Assembly (NCBI GenBank): GCA_028564675.1
Contig: JAOVVO010000206.1
Span: 51,169 to 115,168, forward strand
Source: Onchocerca lupi
Lineage: Eukaryota > Nematoda > Chromadorea > Rhabditida > Onchocercidae
Length of the DNA: 64,000 nt
Direction of reading: 5' to 3'
Part shown: piece by piece, positions 12,501 to 25,792 of the stretch
Layout of the letters: each line of letters opens with the position of its first letter
How positions within the stretch are numbered: position 1 is the stretch's first letter
Notes under the pieces: generated by a model
Databases searched by the model: none
The model's input: only the letters and a program-made list of their open reading frames with translations
What the model was told of the DNA's origin: nothing
Program-made: the position numbers and the translations under genes

Positions 12501-13667
12501 ACATTGCTTTCGTCGAAAAATATATCGTAGAAAACGATGTGTTTTATTATGATCATTCTAAAATTAACATTTTATTTGCTATTCAAAATGTTTTTTAAAA
12601 ATAATTAATGGATGAATTTAGTTGTATCATCTTTTTCTTTTTTCGTTTTCATTATTTTACATCAGTTTATTTTCATAGTGTAATTGAAATTTTCAATAAA
12701 ATTCTTAACAGAAATTTAAAGATATCTGATTTTTTTGTAATTAACAAATTCGCACTGATTAAAATTTTATCTTACATTACTAATTATTCATTTCATATTA
12801 TTTTCTTCTAATTGCACACCTTATCAAATATTCTTGCATGCACTATTTGCAATACATACAAGCAATCGAAATGCATGCATTGCATGCACAAAGCGAAACT
12901 TTTTCACTACCAAATAATTTTTTCATTTTTCTTCACAAAAATTCGAAATTAAAATTAATTTGCACTATGCATAGATACAAATATCTAAATACTTACATTC
13001 AGTTGTGCTTTATTCAAACCTTAACTAAAGTTTCACTGGGCCCTACCTTTGACCTTCGATCCTATAAAAAAAGTAAGAAAGCGTAAAATCGTCAAGTTTT
13101 ACGAGTCTGTCAATTTATAATTATTCAAAAAAATTTAAAAACTACGCTGCTTGGCATCTTTCGAGAAACAACCGCTCGAAATTTGAACAAAATCACTTAT
13201 TGTTACTTTTAGAATGTATCAAAGAATTAAGTAATTGATTCTGGGGATTTTATATGAATTAATTAGTGAATAATTATGAATTCGTTTTTAACTAACAGTC
13301 TTCCTGTCCTTTAATTCTTCAAACTAAACTTGTTATCCTTAAATTAATGAAACTTTCAAACTTACTTTCTCCATTCGATGATGATCAATGAATTAAAATC
13401 AACTGACTTCTCTATTCACTGACTTTAATTGTTTTTTGTTATTTCAAGATAATATTTTAAATAATTCAATTACATGTTATTTTGCTGCCTACACCGACTT
13501 TAATTTCTTTTTCTGATCATGTATCATAGATTTCCAAAAAAGAAGAGGGCATATTTTTGATTGAAATAAGATATTTGAAATTTCAAAAAGTTAGACAAAT
13601 CCAAAAAACTGAGATTTCAGAAAGTTAAATTCTATTTGAGTAAAAACGATCGTCGTGGACCAATTTT
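12501..13667. other. Intergenic, upstream region of the secreted-protein gene
   Basis: No gene was recognised on either strand. The ORFs at 12608-12811 and 12838-13086 have chance-like composition. The region around 12836-12891 is rich in GCATG and TGCATGCA words. Confidence 0.5.
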
Positions 13668-13740
13668 CGACCTCGGCAGGAGTCGAACCTGCAATCTTCG
13701 GTTCCGTAGACCGACGCGTTATCCATTGCGCCACGAGGCC
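13668..13740 (-). tRNA. tRNA-Arg (anticodon ACG), copy 1
   Basis: 73 nt on the minus strand, starting GGCCTCGTGGCGCAATGGAT. The anticodon stem TCGGT/ACCGA encloses the loop CTACGGA, giving anticodon ACG. The T arm is GGTTCGACTCC. The acceptor GGCCTCG pairs with CGAGGTC, with one G-T wobble. A TTTTT run lies about 25 bases downstream. Identical in sequence to the copy at 22501-22573. Confidence 0.97.
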
Positions 13741-14187
13741 ACACCTGTTCAGCACATGTTTGATCAATATTCTAATGTTTTTATCAAAACAATGTTTTAT
13801 TACAAATAATAATTATTGTTTAAATTATTTTGAATGTATGGTAATGTCAGAAACATTGAAGTACGATAATATGAAAAAACTGGCATACTGTAATACGAGA
13901 AAATCATTCGGCCGAAACTTTTGTTACAAAAAAAAAAAAAAAAAAAAAAAAAATGAAACAAGCATATTTGAATATTAAATATATTTCCACTTTTCGCTGA
14001 CGTATTTATTTATAGTATGCATGGTATGCGTTGTACAAATTACAAAGAGTGCATAAATTCAGCATATAATTTAGCTATGTCATAAAGTTGAAAAAGAAAG
14101 TAAAATATAAGTTTAAGTTGTCAAAATTCATATTTTATAATGTAAAAAAAATGATAATATACATTTATTAACTAATTTATTCCATTA

Positions 14188-16261
14188 CTAGCTGGCTCCA
14201 GCTATTCTATATAAATAAAAATGTCAAAGTTCGTTTATTCAAAATCTTAAAACCTCCGAAAGTTCGTAAACATTCACCTCATCTATATTAATTCAAAATC
14301 AAAAATTTCGGAAAGTCCTTACCTATTGCTCTGAAATTTTGACACAACGTTGTATTCGAATACACCCATATTTATTACTAACTATTAGCATTTGCTATTA
14401 TTCATCAGGATTATTTATTATTCATTATTATTTATTAATATTTATTATTATTCATTATTATTTGTCATTACTTATTAATATTCATTATTATTTACTAAAA
14501 TTTATTCATATTTATCGTTTTTCTGTTATTTATTATTATTGCTATTATTATTGATATTATTATTAGTATTATTATTGTTTTTATTATTTATTATTATTAA
14601 GGAAAAGAAAGAAAGAAAGAGAGATGGGAGGGAGAAGGAGAGTGAGAGAAAAAAAAGAAGGCGGAGTCAATAAACCCCGCTCCGTCGCTTACTTTTTGTT
14701 TTCACGCACGTGACACGTGAAAAAAGTGTGCACGTCTATTTAAAATTATGCCCTATTGGGTTACAAGGTTGTGTCAAAATTTGAAAAGAATCGGTGGAGA
14801 ACTTCCGGAGATCCGTCCGGGGTAACAGATAGCATTTGCATTTCATTCATAAAGATTTTAACTATTAATTTTAGAAAATAAACAATTTTGAAAAAATAAA
14901 ATAAAAAGCAAGAGAAGTAAATAAAATTATTACTCAATTTGCACTATAATGAAAATGATTACCGAAGAATCAATCATTTTTATTGCCGAAAATAATTCAA
15001 GATTTTCTAATGTACGATTGATTATACATGATATCGATCTTAATATAATGAAATATAGCAATATACGATCTATTTGTCCGAATAATCGAAATTTTCTATA
15101 ATATAAAAATATTTAAATAATCATGGTATTTTTGCATCATTAAATATCTCGATTTTAACATATTTAATTATCAATCACTTCCATCACATGAGTTGTTAAA
15201 AGAATGCAAAAATTTAGCTCAATGTACTGATTAGGTGTAATATTTATTATTATTCTAATATGATATCAAATTCCGGAAAATTATAAATATTTTTCAGTTT
15301 AATTCTTGATCATCGAAATAAAACATATTGTTGTTGAATATTGTAAATAACTTTATTAGAAAAGCAGTTGTTATCTGCTAAAGATAAATTCAATAAGTTT
15401 AAAACATCATCTTGACTGAATCATAATTTTGCTCCAGAGGAGGTTCTAATCATTTCTTTCACTTTATTTATTCCTCTTACAAATCTGTTACTAAATGCTC
15501 ATCTTCCAACCTCGTATTTCTCTCAAGAAAATAGAAATTTTGATTCTTGCTGATAAGAAACTCAATAGTACGATTTGGAATGCCCTCAGCATTATATACT
15601 TTTTATCGAGTAGTAGTATAATGCTGAGGGCATATCAAATTCATCAATTGAGGCTACTACACGAAAATGACTTAAAATAACTGATATGGTATTAATTTTT
15701 ATTAATTTTCTTTCTAGGTATTAATATTTTTTTTAAGAAAATTTAAGAAATCTTAAATTTTTTCAATTTTTTTTTTATATCTAGAAGTTGACTTATGATT
15801 TTCTTTTTTTTTTTGTTTGAGTATTGTTTATTTACTTTTTTTTTGATCTTTTTTAGATCTTTAAATCGGAAACAGTGTTTGCAAGAAATAGATATTAATT
15901 CGAACGATAATGATTACTATCATCGTTCAATCCAAAATCAAGATTGAATTATGATGGTGAACGTACTAATAGCAGCAGTTGTAGTAATCAGGATGCTAAC
16001 AATCAAGAGATTTAACAACATGCGCGTATTCGAATGCAACGTTGTGTCAAAATTCCAAAGCAATAGGTTAAAGATTTCCTGATATCTAAGATTTTGAATT
16101 AATATAGATAAGTTGTGTCTAAGAACTTTCGGAGGTTTAAGATTTTGAACAAACGAACATTGACATTTTTATTTATATAGGCTAGCTGGAGCCAGACATG
16201 CAAAGCGTGGCCGAACCCATAGATTAGCTAGATCGACTACGCTTGACATGGCCGGCTCTAG
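14188..16261. mobile_element. About 2-kb element with 175-bp inverted ends
   Basis: The left end (14188-14365) and right end (16018-16200) are long imperfect inverted repeats. Both carry CTGGCTCCAGCTA, then TATATAAATAAAAATGTCAA, GTTCGTTT, AAAATCTTAAA, CCTCCGAAAGTTC, and near the inner edge TTTTGACACAACGTTG. The interior has TTATTA simple repeats, a GA-rich run (14600-14660), another partial copy of the inner end (14750-14830) and a 17-bp hairpin (15580-15633). No transposase or other ORF is visible, so it is non-autonomous. Past the right end, imperfect arms (16197-16207 and 16240-16250) precede CTAG then T at 16258-16262, recalling Helitron 3' ends; foldback or MITE-like origin is the alternative. 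Confidence 0.7.
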
Positions 16262-17695
16262 TTAGTATGATATAAAACTCCTGGAAAATTGTAAATATGT
16301 TCCAACTTAATTTAATTCTTCACAATTGAAATCGGAAATGTTATTAAATATTGTAAACAACTTCACTACACAACGGTTGTTATATGTTAGAGACATATTC
16401 TCATTTCATTATTTTGCTTTAATCTGCTTCTATGAGCATCACTTCCAAACTTCCAAACTTCATCAAATGTCATCATTTCTCAATCCCAATATCCGCAAAT
16501 AACATCCCTATTATCAAAAGAACTTCAGGATACCTTTTGTATTATCGATATAGATTAAGTCTTCGTGTAACATAGTTGTGTCGACTAAAAATCATAACCC
16601 AGACTTCACTACACAAGGCATTCATCTGTATCACATTTCTGACATTACCTAAATAAAACTGCATTGAATCAAAAAGAAAGATAAAATGTAACAGTTACGA
16701 AGAAACGCCATAAAATTCTAAATTTCATGAAACACACAAGGATCTTTGATAGTTATTTTTTAATGTATATCTGCTTCCATATCTAAATAATATCAACGAA
16801 ATGAATAACAATGACGAATATTCACATGGATATGTCGTCTGTCTCAGCTTTTCCATAGTCTGACGAAACTTACGCTAAAACTAGCAAAGTAACTAAAGTT
16901 TGTGGGGATGTCACCTCAGAGTTGTGACAAACATTCATTTCAAATAATGATCATTACGTGAACAGCAGATTAACGTCATATCATCATTGGCACACCCAAG
17001 AACTGAACTCTGAACAGTTTACTCGCAACATGCTCCATTGCAATACATCATTCCTCCAACTCCCGTCACGCTCATTTAAACTATTCAGACCACTTTTTTT
17101 TTTTTTTATCATAACGGAACATAAAAATCCCGACAGCTTTCGTACAGATCAAAAATGAATATATAGTAATCAAAAATCCAAGAAATTAGAACACTGATAG
17201 AAATCATTCATGTAACGTTCAATATTGACACACGAAAAAAATCTATACGTGATTAGTATTCCATCGACTGTTCGTATATGTATGTCTCATACGCCAATTT
17301 TAGAAGTTACGTGAATTGATCACTAGTGTTCTTACTTCTTGAATTTTCATTGGACTATAATGCTTATTTATCATCGAAAACTGCCAGAATTTATAACTTC
17401 TTCTTCAAAACAACGATATTAATTATTTTCAGTTTCTTTAATCAGTCATAGCATTGTCTTATTTAGAGTAATGGAATGAATTGACCAACAATAAAATCTA
17501 AAATGAAATGAACTTAATTAAAAAAGGAAAAATATATGACAGGATGCATAAAATATGACAACAGGTTTAATTTCAAATTTAGAAAAAGCCAAGCATAGTT
17601 CTAAAAAGAAAGTTTACTGTCAAAATATGCTAGAAATGCGAATACATAAATATATAGGCATAATCTTTCGAAGACGTGTTGAACTGAATGAGCAA
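16262..17695. other. Intergenic downstream of Cactin, no gene seen
   Basis: No exon with recognisable protein content was seen on either strand. The ORF at 16958-17158 is chance-like. This stretch must contain the Cactin 3' untranslated region on its right edge. Confidence 0.5.
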
Positions 17696-20600
17696 TCATC
17701 GTCGATATCGATATCTTTTGAAGTAAAACCACAGCTGGAATATTCCATTAACAAACTGACATTTGTAACCATGCTTATGACTAATTTCCCATTCTCGGTT
17801 AACACATTTGAAGGCTATATCTTCATAGGGTGGTCCAGCATGAAATCTTATCACAGCAAAATCTGGATCATCACATGGAGTTACTGTGAACGTGGGCGTT
17901 TCTGTGACATCCAGTAAATCGGGGTAAAATATCTGCAAGAAAATTGAGCTTAAAATGAATTCTAAAAAGGATTTTGAGTCAGAGTTTCAAATTATTTTAC
18001 TTAAATATTTGAATGAGAAATGGCAGAGGCGACAAATATTAGAATGTCATCGAATTACAAGCACTATGTAAATTTCAAGCAAATATTTCGAATCATTAAT
18101 ATCCAATTTCCGGATTATGTGGAAAATCCGAAAATCTGCACTATAGTATTACAAGCTACTTCAAATAAGTCAATGTTCAAATGCTTAATCATGTTTCATC
18201 ATTGTCCGAATAGCCTGGATTCCATCATCCCTAACTTGATAGAAAATAAGAAACTTTTTAACGATATGAATTTAACAGATTGCAAAAATTTTCATAAGTA
18301 ATTTCAATACTCTTATCACAAATGACTTACATTGAAGCGGTAACCCTGAACAATTTTTGGTGGTGGGTTATCCATATCATAGTGAGTCTGATTATATTTA
18401 TTCCACTCGAACCCAGTATGCACACGATTGAAATACCTATAATTGAAAAAATCAAAAAAATTTATACACATATAAAAATTTTTTTATAAGAGAAAGCAGA
18501 TTATCTTAGCAAAAGACAGAAACATTTCCAAAAAATGTTGGATTTTCAAATTCATGCACATGCAGCAGAATGATCATCCAGTAATATAAATTAGAAGGTA
18601 TGACTGACAACCACTCAAGTAAAATTTAATAAGTTTAAGTTGTGTTGAATTCAAAAATCATTAAACGTGAGAAATGTGGCAGTAAAAATTACCTTGGTTT
18701 TCGTGGTCGATATTTTTCAGACCAAAGAAAAGTCTGTGCTTCAAGCGGTGCTTCCACTGAAAATGCTGCTTCATCATTTGTCATACCTCGGCGAGCTATT
18801 AGCTCCATTTCCGCTTCCGCCATCTGCAGTAATATTAATCTTGAATGTTGAATTAATTCTAATGTTCAAAGTTAAAAAAAAATGTTAAGAAAAAATGAAA
18901 ATTAGACAAAAATACCTCTATCATTCGTACTGTAAAGAGATATTTTATTAATGATAAAGATACCAGCTAAGAGAATTTGAAAAACAATAATATTACCGAT
19001 AGATCATTCGATGTGGATGCTGCGGAGGTATTTTCCGTTTTCTTCATCATTTCCTTGCGTTTTTGGACATCTTCTGCTTCATCAAGAATTTCAATACCTG
19101 GCATAGCTTCTTTTTCATCACCATAGGATGGACTATACGAACCACGTTCATACATTTCCAATGTTAGAATCTCCATTTCGTCCTCCGTTAGGAGTCTAAA
19201 TTGACTACTGTTTTTGAAAGCGACGAAATATTCATATATGATTCAAAACTTAATGAAATATACTCATATGAAATCAATTCATAGACTCTGAACAATTTTC
19301 GCAGTCGTAATTTTAATAATGCAATGAGCAAAATCACTTAATGCGCAATATGTTCTTTATTTATTCCATTAAAACTTCATATGCCAATCCCAACAAGTAA
19401 TAATTACTGGTACTAGGAAAACAATAACCAAACTTCAATAAAACATACCTCCATTGCTGTTCTTTAACATCATCATCCATATCATCCAATTCATCCAACT
19501 GGATAGGAAGTATTTTTAGCTTAGCTGATTGTTTTACTCCACTCGGACTTTCGCCATTTTCCTGGAATTGTTTCATGAAGAACTGTTGACATCTATTTTA
19601 AACAGAAACTAAATTAAGCAAAATACTATATTACCTGTTTGCAAATCTGTTCAGGTTCACATTCACGTTTCTCCCTTCCAGCCATTTGCTCTTCTTTTAT
19701 TCTTCTCAGTCTACACCGTAATATTTCCTGATGTCGTTCGTGAATACGAGCTTTTGCCATATGTACATGAAGATGTTGCAATGTGAATTCCAAGAATTCC
19801 ACATCTACACCAGGTTCACCACTATGAATCTTTTTCTTGATTTGGGTCTCCAACAGTGCTAATTCTTGATGAGTTTTATTCTGGAATACTATTCGTTTGT
19901 TTCGTAAAAGGCAATTTGCATTCAATCAGTTTTATTGTTGTCAAATTGACAGCAATCATACATTTTTGAAGTATATAGAATGAACTTTCCTTTACTTTTC
20001 AAAAAATTCCGTAGGTTATAGTACCATCACCATCTCGCAGAATAATTTTTTTCTGAGCAAGTAAAACAGTACTTACTTTGAATAGTCGGGTAACATCACT
20101 TTGCACAGAATTATGAACAGATTCTCTTGCATTAGCTGAATTAATATCATTGGACAGTTTTCGTATTTCATGCTGAACAACTGTACAAAAATCTGTCCAC
20201 CAAACTGAATTGTCAACTGGATCGATTCGTCGATAAACCTGTTTATAAAAATAACTGCGAACAAGCAACACGGTAAAGACAGAAAAGAATGACTAATACA
20301 ATTCGACATGACATGCTACCAGTGCTTTTGAAAATGAAAAATTAGGTGATCTTAAAAATATATGATTGGAATTAAGAAAGAATAAAATACCTTGATGTCC
20401 TCAAGCAAATCTTCTAAATCCCTAATTTTAAGCCCTTTCAAATATGTTGTCGGGTCGACAAGCTCAAATTCTTCATCTTTTTTGCTTTCGACTTCATTAT
20501 CATAACTGATATATCTAAATATATTAAAAGATAACAAATTATTTTGTTTTTTAAAATTATGTCTCTTTATGGTAGGCAGAAAAAAAGCAATATGAAAAAA

Positions 20601-21941
20601 AAAAATGATTCCAGGGAAAAATGGTCATTAAAATCGATGTACCTGGCTAGAAAATCAATAGGCTTTGCTCGTCCTTCCTTCAACCTTATTTGTGTGCGCA
20701 GTTTAGCCTGACTAAGCAAGAATCCTTCTTCCGTGGCATGCCAGTCTGAATTATGTCTTCTTTCCTCATCCCTTCTGATCATTTCCAGATCTTCTCGAGC
20801 TGCATCTCGTGCTTCTCTATTTTTTTTTAACTCTTCCATTTCTGCTAAGTTCTTAAGCGTACGTTCTCGATTCCTATATTTAATGCAGAAACATGTTTAA
20901 TTATGATAACATGACTTTTCATTGTTTCAGTCTCTAAATAATAGCTGATTAATCTTAATAAGTTTTGTTATAAATACTGCATCTCCTTAGATACTTAAAT
21001 AATCCAGTAAAATGAAATATGACTTCATCGTAATCCACAAACAATTAAACTTACATTTTCTCAATTTGTTTTAGAGACAAATTAGCTTTGCCTTCAGATG
21101 CTAATTTCTTAGACCATATAAAAGTAGACGTCAAATTCGGATCATTAAATGGATTATTGCTGTTGGTATATTTGGCTTCGTCGTCGAATATGGCATGTGA
21201 TTCCTTTTCCGCCTTCAATTCATTGGTTACATTGATTGTCAAACAATAATGTCCTTTCACAAACAAGATAAGAGTCTTTTCACTGTTTTAAGCTCCAAAA
21301 TTTTCTTATTTAATAGGAAAGAAAAATCACAACTGGGAGATTTTTATATAAGATATTATCCTGGTTTCTGGATTCATGGAAAGAAACTATCTATATTAAG
21401 CAAACTTCATTCATTAAATGCTATAGATAAAAAAAACCTTTTTCAATTTTTTTGCTATACGTCTAGCTTTTTTCTCTTCTGAAGTTTCCATCGCCTTTCT
21501 TCTTTCTTTTTCTTTCTTCTTCTTCTGTTTTTTCTCTTCTCGCAATGCGTCTAAACGTTGATCAAATCGATCATCCTAAAAGTAACTTAATTATAAGGAC
21601 ATATTATGCATAAATCATGCAACTAAATCTCCCATAAACGCATTTTTATGATAACTCATATTAGAATACGGCTCTGTCAAATCATTCAGAATCGAAATGT
21701 AGAATTATAATCCAATGCAATAAAGATATGTTTAGCAATGAAAGTAAAGTGATGGTGATTAAAATAGTAATGGCAAATCTTAATTCGTAGAAAAATCTTG
21801 TAAAGAAGTTGTAGATTGAAATAATAATAATACCTTGTCAGTATCAGAGCTTGAAGAACTGCGTTCATGATGTTTCTTTTTCCGCTTCTCACTATCATGT
21901 TCACGTTTGTGTTTTCTTTTTTCTTTATCTTTATGTCCCAT
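17696..21941 (-). CDS. cacn-1: Cactin, spliceosome-associated protein
   Basis: Twelve exons (minus): 21941-21834, 21575-21438, about 21212-21055, 20873-20643, 20514-20391, 20238-20077, 19880-19635, 19561-19449, 19195-18997, 18823-18693, 18436-18331 and 17932-17696, total 650 residues, close to the usual nematode length. The N-terminus is a basic KDKEKRKHKREHD plus Ser-rich tail of splicing-factor type. The centre carries NPFNDPNLTSTFIW and long charged helices. The C-terminal Cactin domain includes YFNRVHTGFEWNKYNQTHYD, DNPPPKIVQGYRF and the invariant end WFYFKRYRYRR. Cactin is a nuclear component of activated spliceosomes, needed for efficient splicing and development; in flies it was found as a Cactus/IkB partner. 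Only the exon 2/3 junction is doubtful, since the acceptor near 21213 is weak. The start ATG lies five bases after a TTTTGCAG acceptor. Confidence 0.95.
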
Positions 21942-21946
21942 TTTAT

Positions 21947-21960
21947 CTGCAAAACTTCTG
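21947..21960 (-). promoter_or_regulatory. Candidate spliced-leader acceptor of Cactin
   Basis: On the minus strand AAGTTTTGCAG ends at 21947, five bases before the Cactin ATG at 21941, with no coding exon upstream. This fits nematode trans-splicing, but a cis-spliced non-coding first exon is not excluded. Confidence 0.5.
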
Positions 21961-22500
21961 ATTTCATACAAAATTATTGGGTGATGCAAAAGTCATCTGT
22001 CTTTTTTCTTATTTCGCAAATGGATATAATCATTTAAATTAAGCTAATCCGTTATATAATATGCGTAAGACAAGAAAATGATCTGATCAAGATATTCTAG
22101 CGTTTTGTGATAATTAGGTAAAAAAATTATCAGATTGAAATGAAATTGAACACTTTACTTAGGTAGGAATAATTCATGGGGAAAAGTGATATCATGCGAT
22201 CGATACTAACATATCGAAAAATCTTAACGTAAGCAAATGCCTAACGTACGTAAAAACCTGCTACACCTTGATTGTACCGATCTGTTCCAGAAATGAAGGG
22301 CCAGGCGATAAAATGCGGCCCGGTACGACCCGTAATTGTACATGATGAACAAAACGTACGAAATGGAAGTGTAACCAGAAGTCATTAAGTCGATATATGT
22401 GGATTTGTAGCATGATCAGTTACTGAATTTGAATTATGGTTGAAGAGAAACGATAGAAAATGAACTTTTCATTCTTCATAGAATGAACGGCAATATATTT

Positions 22501-22573
22501 CGACCTCGGCAGGAGTCGAACCTGCAATCTTCGGTTCCGTAGACCGACGCGTTATCCATTGCGCCACGAGGCC
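22501..22573 (-). tRNA. tRNA-Arg (anticodon ACG), copy 2
   Basis: The 73 nt are identical to 13668-13740: the acceptor GGCCTCG pairs with CGAGGTC, the anticodon loop CTACGGA gives ACG, and the T arm is GGTTCGACTCC. The flanks differ beyond a few bases, so only the gene itself is conserved between the two copies, which lie 8.8 kb apart on the same strand around Cactin. Confidence 0.97.
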
Positions 22574-22774
22574 TTCGGACATGATGCTAATTATTTTTCT
22601 ATTATGTCATTCAGTAATTTCTTGTTCAAATCTTTAAAACGTTAGATTACGTAAAAAAAATCCGTTATCTAAATTGCTCATTACGTAAAATTACGCTAAA
22701 TCTCTATCTGAGGAATTATCTTTTACATGAGATAAATTAAATTGACTCATTACATATTCTTTACACAAAAGTAC

Positions 22775-23070
22775 ACTTATAATCGTTTTGGCGGTAAACA
22801 TGTTTATCCTCCCTTTGAAACTATGTCGTTCCACTTGACCTTCAGCATTCCTTGCTTGCAATAATTGTCATGGCGTTATTTACATTCTAGGCTTCTCTTC
22901 TCACAGATGTGACAGGTTAAGGAAAAATTAGGTATATCTGTAAAAAAAGATGCGCCTAATACAACGCTGTGTCGAAATTTCAAAGCAATGGGTAAGAATT
23001 TGCAGTATTGTGTCAAAAGTAACAACGAACATTTGCATTTTTTTTTTTTTATATAAATTTACCTATCTAG
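22775..23070. mobile_element. Truncated copy of the dispersed inverted-repeat element
   Basis: It contains the family segments GTTTTGGCGGTAAACATGTT, CCTCCCTTTGAAACTATGTC, ATTTACATTC and a right end with GTGTCGAAATTTCAAAGCAA, AACATTTGCA and a poly-T tract. It matches 28680-29010 closely. No left inverted end is present, so this is a 5'-truncated or partial copy. Confidence 0.65.
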
Positions 23071-23439
23071 TGGACAAAAGTGATCGATTATGACAATAAC
23101 TAAGTGAGAATTGTTATTAATTTAACTGATATCATTATCACTTAAGGCTGCCCATCAGTTATTTTAAATCCCAGGAATACAAATCAACAAATGCCTTTCC
23201 TATAATCTATGATTGTTATTTATTCATGTATGGCGCGTTCGTATAAGCAAACTTGCATACGTCTTTGTGTATACTTCACATAATCTTCCATCATATATTT
23301 AGTAGCTGTGATATTTTGTTATGCCTTGAAGAATTATAGAATTTCTTCAATTCTGAATAAGTATCAGCAAAAAAAAAGAATCTACTTTTGATAAACTAGA
23401 ACTTGTCTTAAATTTTGAAATTAAATGCATTTTACTTCA

Positions 23440-24145
23440 TTGTTGAATTTTAAAATTTCTTTCAAATTCCAAGAATTGTAAACTTCTAAAATGCATTTTA
23501 ACATACATAATTTAGAATTTTAATTCACAATATAGCTGTATGTTCTTTGATGATATCATTATATCAGTTATTTTGACAATTGCATACAATTTATAAAACT
23601 GCTAAATATTTAAAGTATTTACAAAATACTGTTATTATAAATTGATACTGTGAACTGTGCATCATTGTTACTGTAAACATATCTTGCCTCATATTATGAT
23701 AACGGAACATTCTTTAGAGAAGTGAAGGAACATGCGATATTTGATGTTTTAAATTCCAAAAAGAAATCATTCATTTCTATAATCTGAAAGTATATCTTCC
23801 TTTGACTTTTATAAATTTCTTCATGGTACTTCAATGGAAGTTTTGCAATTATTTTGATATAAACCAAATATCATTCAGTCTATTGAAAAGATCTTGTAAT
23901 GAGAGTTGTTTAATTGTATGATTAAACTTTCATTGATTGTATATTATCAGTTTTAAAATTTCTCTTAAATTTCAAAAGCTTCAAACTTCTAAAATACATT
24001 TTAACACGCAAAATATTAGTTCACAATTCACAGAATACAACTATATGCATTCATTTCTTAGATTATATTATTATTTCAATTATTTTGACAATTTCATGCA
24101 ATTTATACAGAATTGCTAAAATATTTGAGATATTTATTTAATGAT
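23440..24145. repeat. Diverged direct duplication, 200-bp unit spaced about 500 bp
   Basis: Segments 23440-23625 and 23945-24135 share the same order of words: TAAAATTTCTxTxAAATTxC, AACTTCTAAAATxCATTTTA, a central TTCACAAT, TTATTTTGACAATTxCATxC, AATTTATA and GCTAAATATTT-like sequence. Neither has coding features. Confidence 0.65.
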
Positions 24146-25756
24146 GTCATCAAAAAAAAAAAATAAATGATATCATCTCAGTTTTAAATTTAAGAAAAAA
24201 TATAGGAAGAGAATGATGATGATGCAGTATTTGATTACATTTGTTTTACTACTTGAAGAAAAAAAAAAAATAGACCTCAAAAATTCCAAATTTTTTTACA
24301 GTAATAAAAAACAAAAAAAAAAATCGATAATAGTGGAAACCAAAGTTCGTTGTTAAATTTGAGCAACTTTTATTATTTTGATTAGCCATTATAAAAATGT
24401 CACGAAAATTGTTCATCAAATTAGATGGATAGAAAAAAGGAAGAAAGTATTTATATATTTATCTTCTCTTCAAAAAAAGATCTCAAATAGCTTCTTCAAA
24501 AATATTAATCTTCAAAAAAAGGTCTCAAGTAACTTCGGGGAAGTTTTTTGGAAAAATTATTTGAGCCCTTTTTTAACGTTAAATATTTTCGTTCTAACAT
24601 TATTATTCTCATAGTTTTACTTATTTTTTTTTTTTTTTCTTCTGGGATATGAAATAATAGATTGTAATTTTTCTTCCTATGTTTTCAATTTAATATCGAT
24701 ACTTTTTTCCAATGAAGAAAACGTTGAGTTGATTTAGAAAAATGAGCTTAAAAAAGTAGTTTGTAATTAAATGACTTTCAAGTTCGCATGATCTGATCAA
24801 AAGTTGCCGATTTTTATCAAGTTAAAGAATAATAAAAAATCTCCTCATGATTTTTTTCTTTGCATTAAAGTCTCACTTATCTATAGCTTGGTGCTCACTG
24901 CCAAAAAAAAAAAAAAAAAAGAAAAAAATTTTAAATTAGATGGTCAAAATAGATTACAATATTATAATTATAGAATTTTTTTTTTAAAAAAAAGGAAGAA
25001 AACAACATCGTTATAAGAAAATTAAATGCTATAAAATCTCATAAAAAAGAAGAAGAAATATCTATTATCAATCAAGCGATTATGAAGAAAAGCCTTAGCA
25101 AAACTAAATAGAACAAAAACAAATTTTTGTCCAAAAAATAAAAATAAAAATACAAAAATTGTTAAAATAAGAAGGAAAAGCAAATAATAAAAGGCTGAAA
25201 GTGAAAATTTTATGGACAGACAATTTCTTAACTCTTTCATGAATAAGTATTTGTTGATAGTCTTTTTCCATCAAATTTTTGGATTATCTTTTAATTCTTC
25301 CATCATATTTCTGGACATTCTCTTAACTCATTCATTAATCAGATGAAAATTATGCAAGAAAATCTTCATCAAAGATGAATAATGAAAAGAATTTTGGTTT
25401 TTTATCACTTAAATATTTTAATAGATTTAAAAAAAAAGAAACATAGGAAATTATAAAAACTTTTCTATTCACATAAAACTTACTTATATGAAAACAAAAC
25501 TGCGTTTTCACTTCATAAATTAAAATTTTATGGAACAAGATATAATTCTTAATTTCTGTCATTTACAAGCGCTTACATAATTTTTGTGAAAATTCTCTAT
25601 AATTCTCATTTAGAACAATTTTCAAAAATAAGTAATGACGTATTTTGTCGTAATAATGGTTGAAGCGAAAGAGCTTTTAATCTATTTTAAAATTTGCAAT
25701 TTATATAAATAGCCATTCTAAATAGCACTATTTCTAATGCAATAAATGTTTTTCTA

Positions 25757-25792
<36 letters not shown>

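Noticed and set aside
13655..13978. 107-aa ORF over tRNA-Arg
   Set aside because: The start is the antisense of the tRNA and the end is a poly-lysine run from an A tract.
14400..14600. CRISPR-like or telomere-like repeat
   Set aside because: The TTATTA/TTCATTATTA array is an imperfect simple repeat without spacers, inside a nuclear repeat element.
17555..17917. 120-aa plus-strand ORF
   Set aside because: It is the antisense of the last Cactin exon, which is unambiguous on the minus strand.
18020..18301. 93-aa plus-strand ORF between Cactin exons
   Set aside because: It lies in a Cactin intron and has no recognisable features; chance is more likely than a nested gene.
25022..25562. Minus-strand hydrophobic ORFs
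   Set aside because: Composition is explained by A-tracts translated as F, L, I and K; no splice-consistent partners.
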